DNA of 64,000 bases from Clostridia bacterium. GTDB taxonomy: Bacteria; Bacillota; Clostridia; Lachnospirales; Lachnospiraceae. How positions within the stretch are numbered: position 1 is the first letter of the stretch; every line of letters begins with the position of its first letter. Below, piece after piece: positions 8,202-16,806 of the stretch. Made by a program: the position numbers and the translations under genes. Below the pieces are notes generated by a model that saw only the letters and a list, made by a program, of their open reading frames with translations, was not told the origin of the DNA and did no database searches. The stretch lies in NCBI GenBank assembly GCA_910574255.1, contig CAJTAK010000014.1:1-64000 (forward strand). Direction: 5' to 3'.

Positions 8202-9470
8202 TCACCCCTCCTCAATCATTACGGTTATCTGCTTTAAATCGGGATATTTCAGAAGTTCTTCCTTTACAAGCTTCACTTCTTCCATCTCACCTGGGGCTGC
8301 GATTTGGCGTTTCCGATGATGCACTCTCTCGCTGTCAAAGAATACACTGATATAACAGTTTTTGTATACATTGCTGACCCGGAAACGCAGGGTCAGAGTC
8401 TCATTCATATAGGCCGGATGAATGATTTCCGGAACAGTGTAGCGCACTCCCTGTCCCGGCTTCAGCAGAATCTCCCATCCAAGCTTCTTTTTCAGGCCCC
8501 CTGCTTTCACGTAAGCTGCCGCATTTCGTCCCGCTGCTGCCGCTTCTTCTGATACGAAATCCACCAGATCGTGTACATGGAGGACATTTCCGCAGGCAAA
8601 GACGCCTTCTATATTTGTCTCCAGACGCTCATTCACGCTCGGACCGGAGGTGATAGGATTGAGTTTCACGCCCATACCTCGTGACAGCTCATTTTCCGGT
8701 ATCAGGCCCACAGAAAGCAAAAGGGTATCACAAGAATAAAATTCTTCTGTTCCGGGGATCGGCTTTCCCCGTTCGTCAACCTCCGCCAGGGTGACGCCCT
8801 CTACCCGTTCCTTTCCCCGAATGTCCACTACCGTATGTCTTAATTTCAGGGGAATGTCATAGTCATAAAGACATTGGACGATATTTCGCTTTAGGCCGCC
8901 GGAATAAGGCATAAGCTCTGCCACTGCCTTGACCTGTGCCCCTTCCAGGGTCATTCTTCTTGCCATAATAAGGCCGATATCACCAGATCCGAGAATTACA
9001 ACCTCCCGCCCCGGCAGATAGCCTTCCATATTCACAAGCCGCTGGGCTGTCCCCGCAGAATAGATGCCTGCCGGACGATAGCCCGGAATATTTAAGGCGC
9101 CTCTTGGCCGCTCCCGGCAGCCCATGGCCAGAATCACAGCTCCTGCCTGAAGCTTGAACATCCCTTCCTTTTGGTTTATTGCTGTCACAAGCTTTTTGGA
9201 GCTGATGTTCAGAACCGTGGTATTCAGCCGATATTCAATCTGCTGCTCTTTTACCTGACGGATAAAACGCTCTGCATATTCCGGCCCTGTCAGTTCCTCC
9301 TGAAAGGTGTGAAGGCCGAAGCCATTGTGGATGCACTGGTTCAGGATGCCCCCCAGCTCATGGTCTCTCTCTAAAATCAATATATGGTCAATTCCGGATT
9401 TTTTGGCGGAAATGGCTGCGGCAAGACCTGCAGGGCCGCCGCCGATGATGACTATATCATAGCTTTTCAT
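8202..9470 (-). CDS. FAD/NAD(P)-dependent oxidoreductase
   Basis: The 422-residue protein has an N-terminal FAD-binding Rossmann motif (IIGGGPAGLAAA, residues 8-19) and a second dinucleotide fold with VILGSGDIGLIMARR at about residue 155. It belongs to the pyridine-nucleotide-disulfide oxidoreductase class, but I see no redox-active CxxxxC pair. The segment LGGILNQCIHNGFG is typical of the partner subunit found beside GlpA-like proteins and DUF1667. The likely role is passing electrons between NAD(P)H and the GlpA-like flavoprotein in the cytoplasm. Its substrate is not known. Confidence 0.8.
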   Translation of the reverse strand: MKSYDIVIIGGGPAGLAAAISAKKSGIDHILILERDHELGGILNQCIHNGFGLHTFQEELTGPEYAERFIRQVKEQQIEYRLNTTVLNISSKKLVTAINQKEGMFKLQAGAVILAMGCRERPRGALNIPGYRPAGIYSAGTAQRLVNMEGYLPGREVVILGSGDIGLIMARRMTLEGAQVKAVAELMPYSGGLKRNIVQCLYDYDIPLKLRHTVVDIRGKERVEGVTLAEVDERGKPIPGTEEFYSCDTLLLSVGLIPENELSRGMGVKLNPITSGPSVNERLETNIEGVFACGNVLHVHDLVDFVSEEAAAAGRNAAAYVKAGGLKKKLGWEILLKPGQGVRYTVPEIIHPAYMNETLTLRFRVSNVYKNCYISVFFDSERVHHRKRQIAAPGEMEEVKLVKEELLKYPDLKQITVMIEEG

Positions 9471-9603
9471 ATTTTCCTCTTTCTGACGCAGGTGCAGTTC
9501 TCCTGGATTCTTGCTGCATCATAACAGCTATATTAGCAATTTCCCTCCATACACTCCTGCTTCTTTCCCATGCCGGATTCATTTATAAGCAAGGTAAGAA
9601 GCG

Positions 9604-11040
9604 TTACAGCATATCCTTGTTCATGCCTGCGATCATCTGGGAATTCCCGCCGGATTTTGTTACATCTTTTCGATCTATGTTTAGCTCTCGTGCCAGAATC
9701 TCCATAACTCTGGGGGCGCAGAAACCCGATTGGCAGCGGCCCATTCCGGCCCTTGTTCTCCGCTTGATGCCGTCCAGGGATTTGGCTCCTAAGGGGCGGC
9801 GGATAGCATCTAAGATCTCTCCCTCGGAGATCATTTCACAGCGGCAGATTATATTGCCATAGGCAGGCTGCTTCTTAATCAGGGCATTTCGTTCTTCCAT
9901 GCTTAAGGTGCCGGGATTTGTGATTCCTTTTCTTGTGGAAATAAAATTCTCTTTTTCTTTCAGTCCCATCTTATCTTGCAGCAGTTTGGCTATCATTTCT
10001 CCAATTGCCGGAGTGCTGGCAATTCCCGGAGATTCTATGCCGATGCAATCAATAAAACCCCTGGCATCCTCCACTTCTTCTATAATAAAGTCATCTCCCT
10101 GTTCATGGGCGCGAAGTCCGGCAAAGGAGGTAATGATCTGTTTGACCGGAAGATTCCTTACGCTCTTTCCCGCCCGTTCAAGAACCATGCCAAGACCTTC
10201 AGAGGTTGTGTTGGTTCCCTCTTTGTCTTCTGTCCAAATGGCGGTAGGGCCTATGAGAAGATTGCCGTGGACGGTGGGAGTAACGAGGATTCCCTTTCCT
10301 CTTTCGTCTGGAAGGGGAAATATTGTCCTTGTCACATGGCTTCCTGCTTCCCGGTCAAGGAGACAGTAATCTCCGCGGCGAGGCTCCAGATGGATTTTCT
10401 TACAGCTTACCATATTGTGAAGCTCATCTCCGTAAAGGCCGGATGCATTTACCACATATCTTGCACGAAAGCTTCCCTGTGTAGTGCAAAGCTCATAGCC
10501 CTCTGCCAGCTTTTTTATCTCTTTTACTTCTGTCTGGAATTTAAATTCTACTCCGTTTGCCCGGGCATTTTCTGCCAATGCAAGATTCAGTTCAAAGGGG
10601 CAGATGATTCCGGCTGTGGGAGCATACAAAGCTGCATAAGTCTCCTTTGACAGATTGGGTTCCATGTTCAGAACTTCTTCCCTGTCTAAGATGCGAAGGT
10701 CCAAAACGCCGTTCGCCTGCCCCCTTTCGTAAAGAGCCTGAAGTCTGGGAAGATCTGCTTCCTGAAAACACAGGACGAGGGAGCCGATTCTCTGAAAGGG
10801 AATGTCAAGCTCCTCTGCAAGCCTGCCCATGCGCTCGTTTCCGCATACATTGAGCTTTGCCTTCAGAGAGCCTGGTGCTGCATCGTAACCTGCATGTACA
10901 ATGGCGCTGTTTGCCTTGGAGGTACCGCAGCAGACGTCCTCTTCCTTTTCCAGCACACAGATTTTTGCCTGATAGCGGGACAATTCACGGGCAGCTGCCG
11001 CACCAGATACACCGCCTCCGATGATTATAATATCATACAT
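9604..11040 (-). CDS. GlpA/LhgO-like FAD-dependent dehydrogenase with BFD-type [2Fe-2S] domain
   Basis: The 478-residue protein starts with a DAO-type FAD domain (MYDIIIIGGGVSGAAAARELSRY). It ends with a BFD-like iron-sulfur domain whose four cysteines lie in ICRCEM and GRCQSGFC. This is the layout of anaerobic glycerol-3-phosphate dehydrogenase GlpA, and annotations vary between that and L-2-hydroxyglutarate oxidase. The substrate is therefore uncertain; no glpK or glpF lies nearby. The chosen ATG at 11040 begins directly with the FAD motif, with AAAGGAG eleven bases upstream. A longer in-frame reading would only add two copies of a 51-bp repeat. The downstream reductase gene begins about 130 bases after the stop. 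Confidence 0.8.
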   Translation of the reverse strand: MYDIIIIGGGVSGAAAARELSRYQAKICVLEKEEDVCCGTSKANSAIVHAGYDAAPGSLKAKLNVCGNERMGRLAEELDIPFQRIGSLVLCFQEADLPRLQALYERGQANGVLDLRILDREEVLNMEPNLSKETYAALYAPTAGIICPFELNLALAENARANGVEFKFQTEVKEIKKLAEGYELCTTQGSFRARYVVNASGLYGDELHNMVSCKKIHLEPRRGDYCLLDREAGSHVTRTIFPLPDERGKGILVTPTVHGNLLIGPTAIWTEDKEGTNTTSEGLGMVLERAGKSVRNLPVKQIITSFAGLRAHEQGDDFIIEEVEDARGFIDCIGIESPGIASTPAIGEMIAKLLQDKMGLKEKENFISTRKGITNPGTLSMEERNALIKKQPAYGNIICRCEMISEGEILDAIRRPLGAKSLDGIKRRTRAGMGRCQSGFCAPRVMEILARELNIDRKDVTKSGGNSQMIAGMNKDML

Positions 11041-11060
11041 GGCTGCAAAAACTCCTTTCC

Positions 11061-11162
11061 TTAATCCGCACACGGTTTTTGTGCATAACGGGATGCCCGA
11101 AGGGTATTTCCTTAATCTGCACACGGTTTTTGTGCATAAAGGGATGCCCGAAGGGTATTTTC
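11061..11162 (-). repeat. Two tandem 51-bp 5'-end repeats ahead of the GlpA-like gene
   Basis: Units at 11061-11111 and 11112-11162 are nearly identical. Each contains a TGCACA...TGTGCA-like stem-loop and a GGGATGCCCGAAGGG palindrome. The units keep the reading frame open (KYPSGIPLCTK...), but the likely start lies after them. They occupy almost the whole space between scpB and the GlpA-like gene. Confidence 0.8.
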
Positions 11163-11180
11163 GCACTTCTCAAAACATGA

Positions 11181-11753
11181 CTATTTCTTATTGATCTTCT
11201 GCTGAATTTCTTCCTCTGCTTCTTCCTTGAAATCCTCAATCTGTTCGGGCGACATCCGGGGCAGATCTTCCATTGATGATACTCCGAAGCTTCTAAGAAA
11301 ATCCTCGGTAGTGCCGAACAACAGGGGGCGTCCCGGAGCGTCCAGACGGCCCACCTCCTCAATCAATCCATACTCTACCAGCTTGTTCACGGCATGGTCG
11401 CACTTTACGCCGCGGATCTTTTCAATCTCCAGCCTTGTCACCGGCTGCTTGTATGCTACGATGGAAAGGGTCTCCAAAAGTACTTCTGTGAGAACATATT
11501 TTTTCGGCTGCTTTGCAATTCGAATCAGGCAGTCGTAATATTCGGTTTTTGTACAGAGCTGGCATGCATTTTCCAATTCCAGAAGCCGGATGCCCCGATC
11601 CTCTTCCTCGTAGCGCTCCTGCATTTCTCTCAAAAGCTCCCGAACCTTCTCCTGCTCCAGCTTAAGCGCTGCTGCCAGATGGGCAATCTCTACGGAATCC
11701 CCCATGGTAAACAATATGGCCTCTATGGCCGCTTTCAATCTTTGGTCTTCCAC
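11181..11753 (-). CDS. scpB: Segregation and condensation protein B
   Basis: Non-SMC subunit of the bacterial condensin Smc-ScpAB, which compacts and separates chromosomes. The 190-residue protein carries the winged-helix pattern of ScpB, with the conserved segments LLETLSIVAYKQPVTRLEIEKIRGV and GRLDAPGRPLLFGTT. The C-terminus is an acidic/lysine tail. It starts 23 bases after scpA and forms an operon with it, as in most Firmicutes. Confidence 0.95.
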   Translation of the reverse strand: MEDQRLKAAIEAILFTMGDSVEIAHLAAALKLEQEKVRELLREMQERYEEEDRGIRLLELENACQLCTKTEYYDCLIRIAKQPKKYVLTEVLLETLSIVAYKQPVTRLEIEKIRGVKCDHAVNKLVEYGLIEEVGRLDAPGRPLLFGTTEDFLRSFGVSSMEDLPRMSPEQIEDFKEEAEEEIQQKINKK

Positions 11754-11776
11754 AATATACTCCTCATTTTTGTTTC

Positions 11777-12544
11777 TTAATTCTTACCTGAAACATTCTC
11801 TCTTGCTTCAATCAGGATCTCTCCGAAGGTTTCCTCCTGCTGCACAGTAACCTTACCTACCTTCATCAGTTCCAAAACCGCCAGAAATGTTACGATGACA
11901 TGAAGCTTGCTCTTTTTCGCTTCACGCTCCAGCAGATTGCGGAAGCTAAAACGCTTATGCCCTGTGAGATAGGCTTCTACTGAGGACATTTTCTCCTCCA
12001 GACTTACTTCCTCTTTCTCAATATCACCGAACTTGCTGCGCACCGGGTCAATCTTGTCCTCCTGCCTGCGGAGGATGGACTTAAAGATCTCATTGAGCTT
12101 TTGCAGGGTCAGATCCCCTACCAGTTCTTCCAAGTCCACAGGCTCTATATAGGAGGCCACCTCCTCGGGAATAGTAGCTTCCTTATAGAGAACCTTGGCT
12201 GCCAGGCTTTGGCGATCCTTTAGCTCGCAGGCCATGTATTTATACATCTTGTACTCCAGGAGGCGCTCTACCAGCTCAGCCCTGGGGTCAATCTCTTCCC
12301 CTTCCTCGTCCACTTCTGCCGGAAGGAGCATCTTGGCCTTGATCTCAAGGAGGGTAGCTGCCATTACCAGAAATTCGCTCATCGTGTTCAGATCCCTGGT
12401 TTCCATGGCCCGGATGTATTCCATATATTGATCTGTAATTATGACAATGGGAATGTCATAGATATCGATTTTATTGCTCTCTATTAAATGCAGAAGAAGA
12501 TCCAGCGGCCCTTCAAATATTGGTAACTTTACTGGAATGCCCAT
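11777..12544 (-). CDS. scpA: Segregation and condensation protein A
   Basis: Kleisin subunit of Smc-ScpAB. The 255-residue protein begins with the ScpA signature LPIFEGPLDLLLHLIESNKIDIYDIPI, which contacts the Smc neck, and ends with a winged helix that contacts the Smc cap (VIVTFLAVLELMKVGKVTVQQ). Length is normal for the family. It precedes scpB by 23 bases. The phosphoesterase gene upstream is about 110 bases away and probably not functionally related. Confidence 0.95.
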   Translation of the reverse strand: MGIPVKLPIFEGPLDLLLHLIESNKIDIYDIPIVIITDQYMEYIRAMETRDLNTMSEFLVMAATLLEIKAKMLLPAEVDEEGEEIDPRAELVERLLEYKMYKYMACELKDRQSLAAKVLYKEATIPEEVASYIEPVDLEELVGDLTLQKLNEIFKSILRRQEDKIDPVRSKFGDIEKEEVSLEEKMSSVEAYLTGHKRFSFRNLLEREAKKSKLHVIVTFLAVLELMKVGKVTVQQEETFGEILIEARENVSGKN

Positions 12545-12652
12545 AATCCATGTTTCTCCTATGCCTTATACCATTTCTATTCATCATGCATAACTCTGTA
12601 CTGCTTATTAAAAATCCTCCAGGCACAGATGTCTGCTGTATCTTTCACCGTC

Positions 12653-13459
12653 TCATTCCTCCGGATGCAGATGAATCACCGAAAGCTCTGCAGGATTGAA
12701 AATCCGTATGTTTATGGTGTGGGTGCCAAGCCCTCTGCTTACCACCAGGTCTCTGCCATCCTTTTGAAAATGACCTGCGTCATATTTGGGGAAAAGTCTG
12801 GCCTGAGGTGAGATCACCCCGCCGATCCCCGGAATCCGGATGATTCCCCCATGGAGATGACCTGAAACAGTCAAATCTGCCCCCCATGCCGCATAATCAT
12901 CAAAATATACAGGATTGTGGGCCAGAAGGATATGATAGCTTTCCGGATCCGGATTTCCAAAAACCCTGGTCAATTCTTCTGGACCGAAAGGAGCATGATT
13001 CCGCTTCTCATAATATTTCCAGTCCAGCTCAAAACCGTAAATCCGCATAGAAAGTCCATTCTTTTCAAAGGGGATGCTCTGATTTTCCAAAAGGATCACC
13101 CCACAATCCCGAAGCCCCTTTGTATACTCCTGATACATGGTTCCATAGACCTCCGGACGGAGCCGCATCCGGTATTCATGATTGCCGTTTCCATAAAAAA
13201 CGGGCAGCTTTTTCTCCCGAAGCTTCCCGACAAGCTCCAAAGCCGGACAAAAGGATTCCTCGCTGTGGGCGATCAGCATATCGCCCGAAATCAGGACGGC
13301 GTCCGGCTTCTGTGCCTCTACAGCCTCCAACAGCAGTCTATTTCCAGGACCGTACACATGGTTATGCATATCGGCCATAAGGATGAACGTGAGATCCTTA
13401 CTGCCCTTTGGAAGCTTTCTTGTATTCAAATGGTAGTGAAATTGTTTAAATTTTGACAT
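12653..13459 (-). CDS. Calcineurin-like metallophosphoesterase
   Basis: The 268-residue protein has the complete metallophosphoesterase motif set: D30-x-H32 (ADMHNH), G59-D60 (SGDM), GNHE at 92-95, LLAHNP, and GHLHGG near residue 200. The dimetal centre should therefore be intact. There is no obvious signal peptide or membrane segment. Members of this subgroup (YkuE-like) have been linked to lipid or nucleotide phosphodiesters, but the substrate cannot be read from sequence. Confidence 0.85.
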   Translation of the reverse strand: MSKFKQFHYHLNTRKLPKGSKDLTFILMADMHNHVYGPGNRLLLEAVEAQKPDAVLISGDMLIAHSEESFCPALELVGKLREKKLPVFYGNGNHEYRMRLRPEVYGTMYQEYTKGLRDCGVILLENQSIPFEKNGLSMRIYGFELDWKYYEKRNHAPFGPEELTRVFGNPDPESYHILLAHNPVYFDDYAAWGADLTVSGHLHGGIIRIPGIGGVISPQARLFPKYDAGHFQKDGRDLVVSRGLGTHTINIRIFNPAELSVIHLHPEE

Positions 13460-13529
13460 GGGGATAGAATATCATAAAACCTCTAAAAATGCAATTTTAT
13501 TGTTGCACAGCCAATCATAACCAATATAA

Positions 13530-14273
13530 TCACCCTCCAATCATCACTCCCATATTTCCATGCAGCGCAATCCGAAGAATGCCGCAGAGAACCAGATGCA
13601 GAGGATAGTAGAGATAGAAAAACCACTTCATACCCTTCCATTTTCCTCGTTCCCCGCTGTAGCACTGTAAAAGAGGAATTGCAAGGGCTGTAAATAATTG
13701 GGTAAGCCCATAAAGAGGATGGATAAAAATAACATATACCAGCGCATACATAGACACACAGACCATCATCCCTGTCATCTGCCTTTTAAAATTCCCACGA
13801 TGCTGGGAGAGCTGAAGAATCGCCAGCACAGCAATGCTGCTCCAGTCCGCCGGAAAAGCAAGGATGGTAATTGCCAGAATCGCCAAGGTCTTCTGCCATT
13901 GCTTCCACCTCTCATGCTCATTGACATACAAGGCCCCAGTTCCAAGAAACAGAGCCCACAAAACACTTGTCTGATTAAAAACAGAGGTTTGAAACGGAAG
14001 AAAGGGAATTCCAAATGCAAAATTGTAAGCAAAATGCCCGACAATTGCAAACAGAAACAGCCGGCCGGCATATTTCCCCCGATTCCGGGTGTAATGCCAT
14101 CCCTCCGCCACAAAAAACCAGAAAATTGGAGCCGCCAGCCTTCCAATCACATGAATCAGCAGAATCCACCAGTCCGTAGGATAATCAGGCCAGGTAACAG
14201 ACGCCGCATGATCCAGGGTCATAGCTGTCATGGCAATGATTTTTAACTGGTTTCCGTTTAAGCTCTTCCTCAT
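13530..14273 (-). CDS. TraX family integral membrane protein
   Basis: The 247-residue hydrophobic protein has about seven membrane segments. It opens with LNGNQLKIIAMTAMTLDHAA and contains IGRLAAPIFWFFVAEGWHYTRNR, the signature of the TraX family. In F-plasmid systems TraX acetylates pilin, but chromosomal copies are common in Lachnospiraceae and have no known role. No conjugation genes lie nearby, so the family name should not be read as function. Confidence 0.85.
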   Translation of the reverse strand: MRKSLNGNQLKIIAMTAMTLDHAASVTWPDYPTDWWILLIHVIGRLAAPIFWFFVAEGWHYTRNRGKYAGRLFLFAIVGHFAYNFAFGIPFLPFQTSVFNQTSVLWALFLGTGALYVNEHERWKQWQKTLAILAITILAFPADWSSIAVLAILQLSQHRGNFKRQMTGMMVCVSMYALVYVIFIHPLYGLTQLFTALAIPLLQCYSGERGKWKGMKWFFYLYYPLHLVLCGILRIALHGNMGVMIGG

Positions 14274-14381
14274 CTGTATATTCCTTTCCGCCTGTCTTTT
14301 TCTTATTTTCCTTAAAGAGCTAATGCAGTTATGGCGCTAAGGGGACTTTACGTTGTAAAAGCTGTAACGCTCTTATAGAAC

Positions 14382-15197
14382 CTACTCCTGAGTAAGTCCG
14401 CAGGTGCCGCATACCCCCGTCTGAGGTGAAATATCCCCTCCGCAGGCCGTGCAGACCACATCGGAGAAAAATCCGGCTCCCGTCTCCTGATTTAAGATCC
14501 CATAACAGCCCAGCGCTTTTTGTGTTTCCCCGTCCCATTCATAGCGGTTGGGCCACCAGCTTAGGAACTCCTCGGACAGATCCAAAACAGATATCTGGGG
14601 CGTATAAAAAATAAATTCCTTTCCGCTCTCCAGTCCATAAGGCTCCGATCCAACATACAGAATCTCATCCCGAATCTCTTCCAAACCTGCTTCCGGTTCA
14701 AAAGTAAGGTCCTCTAAGGTCATGGAAAATGTATTTTCGTCTATTTTCTTAAAATCTCTGAATTTTCCCTGGAACTCACAGTAATAATGTTTTCCGTGAG
14801 GATATCCCTCCCCGCTGTCTCCCATATCGGAATCATTATAGCCGCCTGTAAAGGAACCATCCGCTTCCAAAGTGAGAAAAGTTCCCCATGCGCCTGCGCC
14901 GCTGGAGAAAACAAAATTGCGGGGGTAAGTACCGGGAAGTGTGGTCAGATCCGAGGTCTCTCCTGCCTCTGCCCCATCCCCTGTGTCCTCCGGTTCCTTT
15001 GTGTCTGCCGGATTCTCCGTTTCCGCCATAGGATCTGCTTCTGCCGGATTTTCTGCCTCCGACTGCTTTTCTGTTTCCGTCACATTCTCTGCTGCCGATT
15101 CCGGCGCAATCTTCTCTTCCTTTTTGGAACAGCCGGACACTGCCAGCAATAACAAAAGCAGAATTCCTATCACTCCTGTTTGATATCTCTTCTTCAT
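14382..15197 (-). CDS. Lipoprotein with C-terminal zinc ribbon, unknown function
   Basis: The 271-residue protein has a type II signal peptide ending LLAVSGC, so it should be lipidated on that cysteine and face outward. A Glu/Ala/Thr-rich low-complexity linker follows (about residues 25-75). The C-terminal end has two CxxC pairs (CTACGG and CGTCGL), a zinc-ribbon-like knuckle that is unusual on an extracytoplasmic protein. I chose the ATG at 15197 because it begins with the normal MKKR n-region; an ATG four codons earlier is possible, and neither has a strong ribosome binding site. Confidence 0.7.
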   Translation of the reverse strand: MKKRYQTGVIGILLLLLLAVSGCSKKEEKIAPESAAENVTETEKQSEAENPAEADPMAETENPADTKEPEDTGDGAEAGETSDLTTLPGTYPRNFVFSSGAGAWGTFLTLEADGSFTGGYNDSDMGDSGEGYPHGKHYYCEFQGKFRDFKKIDENTFSMTLEDLTFEPEAGLEEIRDEILYVGSEPYGLESGKEFIFYTPQISVLDLSEEFLSWWPNRYEWDGETQKALGCYGILNQETGAGFFSDVVCTACGGDISPQTGVCGTCGLTQE

Positions 15198-15266
15198 AGT
15201 TATCCCCATTTTTTATCCGCATCTCTTTACAAAGCTAACAATACATTCGTATACCATCACTGCCTG

Positions 15267-16529
15267 TCACTCTTTTACATAAGCTTCATACTGTTTCTTC
15301 GGCCCGCCGCATACCGGACAGCGCTCCGGGGCCTTGTCCCCGGTCATCACATAACCGCATACGGGACAGACATAAATCACATCCCTGGAAAATCCGTCCA
15401 TATCCGCTGCCTCCTTTAAGAGCAAGGTATGCTCCTTTTCCGCCGCCGCAGCACCTGCATAAGCCTGCTCCGCAAGAGGAAATGCATGCTCCTTTGCATA
15501 ATCCACAAGCATCCGGTAGAAATATTCCTGCTCAAACTCTTCCCCCGGAATATAGGTTTCCACCGTTTCCAGAAAAGGCGCCGGCTGGTCCAGTATGGAA
15601 TAAAAGTTTCGAGCATGATAATACTCGGAAGCCGCCAACGCCCGGAACAGGTTGGCAATCCGCTTCATCCCCCTTCGCTCTGCCCGATCCGCAAAGGTCA
15701 TATATTTGAAATGAGCCATCAACTCTCCCTCTACTGTCTCTTCAAGCTTCTGTCTCAAAACACCGTCCGCACGCTCACGTCCGTAGCAGTCCTCCGAAAG
15801 ATTCACAATCTGATGGCACAAACTTCCATCCCTCTCATAGAAATGCACCACATGATGCTCTACATCACTGGCACGGATATCCTTTGACACATCCTCAATC
15901 ATGGCTCCGCCGCCACCGGTACAAATCAGAGGAATTCCGTCCACACAATCCTCAAATCCGGAATGAACATGGCCGCAAAGAAGATATTTTACTTTCTCTT
16001 TCCACGGCTCATAGGCTTTTTTCAGACAGGCAAATTCCTCTTCAGTCACACAGTTTAATATAAAATGATTGGGCACAGGAATGTGAAATGCAATGATTGC
16101 CTGCTTCACATCCTCCATGGCAAGCACCCTGGATAAAAGTCGGATGCCCTCTTCCTCAAAGGTACGCTGTGCATTGTCCAGTACGACCACAGCGAAGCTC
16201 TCTGTAAGGATGGCATAATTCTTTTCTCCAAAATACTCCGTATAAGCTCCCGTATCGTGATTTCCCCGAAGAGCATAGACCTTATTTCCTGCCAGAATCT
16301 CCGTAAGCTCCTGTATTGTCTGATAGTGATGCCTGGTTCCCGCCGGCACCAGATCCCCCACAACCAGGGTAATGTCATCTCTGCCGCATTCTTCCAAAGC
16401 TCCTGCATATACTTTCATATTGTAGGTTCCAAGGCCCTCGCAGCCCGGATCGCCGATCACTCCCATAGAGCGAACACCTTTCAGCCGGATCACAGGATCG
16501 GATACCTTTTGAATTTTCTTCTTTTCCAT
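15267..16529 (-). CDS. Three-domain fusion: metallophosphoesterase, rubrerythrin, rubredoxin-like
   Basis: Residues 18-235 form a calcineurin-like phosphoesterase domain (VVGD ending at Asp59, GNHD at 89-92, FH at 148-149, GHVH at 186-189). The usual first motif DxH reads Asp27-Pro-Gly29, so one metal ligand appears to be missing. Residues about 255-375 look like a rubrerythrin/ferritin-like four-helix domain with Glu/His pairs (VEGELMAHFKY, ASEYYHAR, AAAEKEH). Residues 386-413 are a rubredoxin-like knuckle (CPVC at 388-391, CPVC at 404-407). Rubrerythrins reduce peroxide in anaerobes. What the phosphoesterase adds is unknown. The gene is monocistronic. Confidence 0.8.
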   Translation of the reverse strand: MEKKKIQKVSDPVIRLKGVRSMGVIGDPGCEGLGTYNMKVYAGALEECGRDDITLVVGDLVPAGTRHHYQTIQELTEILAGNKVYALRGNHDTGAYTEYFGEKNYAILTESFAVVVLDNAQRTFEEEGIRLLSRVLAMEDVKQAIIAFHIPVPNHFILNCVTEEEFACLKKAYEPWKEKVKYLLCGHVHSGFEDCVDGIPLICTGGGGAMIEDVSKDIRASDVEHHVVHFYERDGSLCHQIVNLSEDCYGRERADGVLRQKLEETVEGELMAHFKYMTFADRAERRGMKRIANLFRALAASEYYHARNFYSILDQPAPFLETVETYIPGEEFEQEYFYRMLVDYAKEHAFPLAEQAYAGAAAAEKEHTLLLKEAADMDGFSRDVIYVCPVCGYVMTGDKAPERCPVCGGPKKQYEAYVKE

Positions 16530-16696
16530 TCTTGCTTCCCTTTCTCTGTTTTTTTACAAGGCTTTCTATACCCGAAGGTACTTTGTCCGTTCATGCATAC
16601 CCCCTATGGGTACAATGTAATGCATGCCCTTTTGGTTTGACGGGCTTTTCTCGTTAAGGTAATAATTCTAGTATAACCGCTTTTCTGCACAGTGAC

Positions 16697-16728
16697 AAGG
16701 CGGATTTCCTAAAAAGGAAATCCGCCTT
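16697..16728 (-). terminator. Terminator of the EF-G-like gene
   Basis: A perfect 14-bp stem (AAGGCGGATTTCCT paired with its complement) encloses a four-base loop. It lies downstream of the minus-strand EF-G gene. The better T-rich tail is on the plus strand, so it may act in both directions. Confidence 0.75.
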
Positions 16729-16806
16729 TATTATGCGCTTTGTAAATGCGTTTCATCTTATAGCTTTATCTATATGTTATATAGCACGGACGACGACATC
16801 TTCGCA

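Noticed and set aside
11041..11166. Longer N-terminus for the GlpA-like protein starting at GTG 11166
   Set aside because: It would consist only of two 51-bp repeats and lacks a good ribosome binding site, whereas the FAD motif starts right after ATG 11040.
13530..14273. TraX as a sign of a conjugative element
   Set aside because: No relaxase, mating-pair or integrase genes are present; chromosomal TraX-family genes are common in this group.
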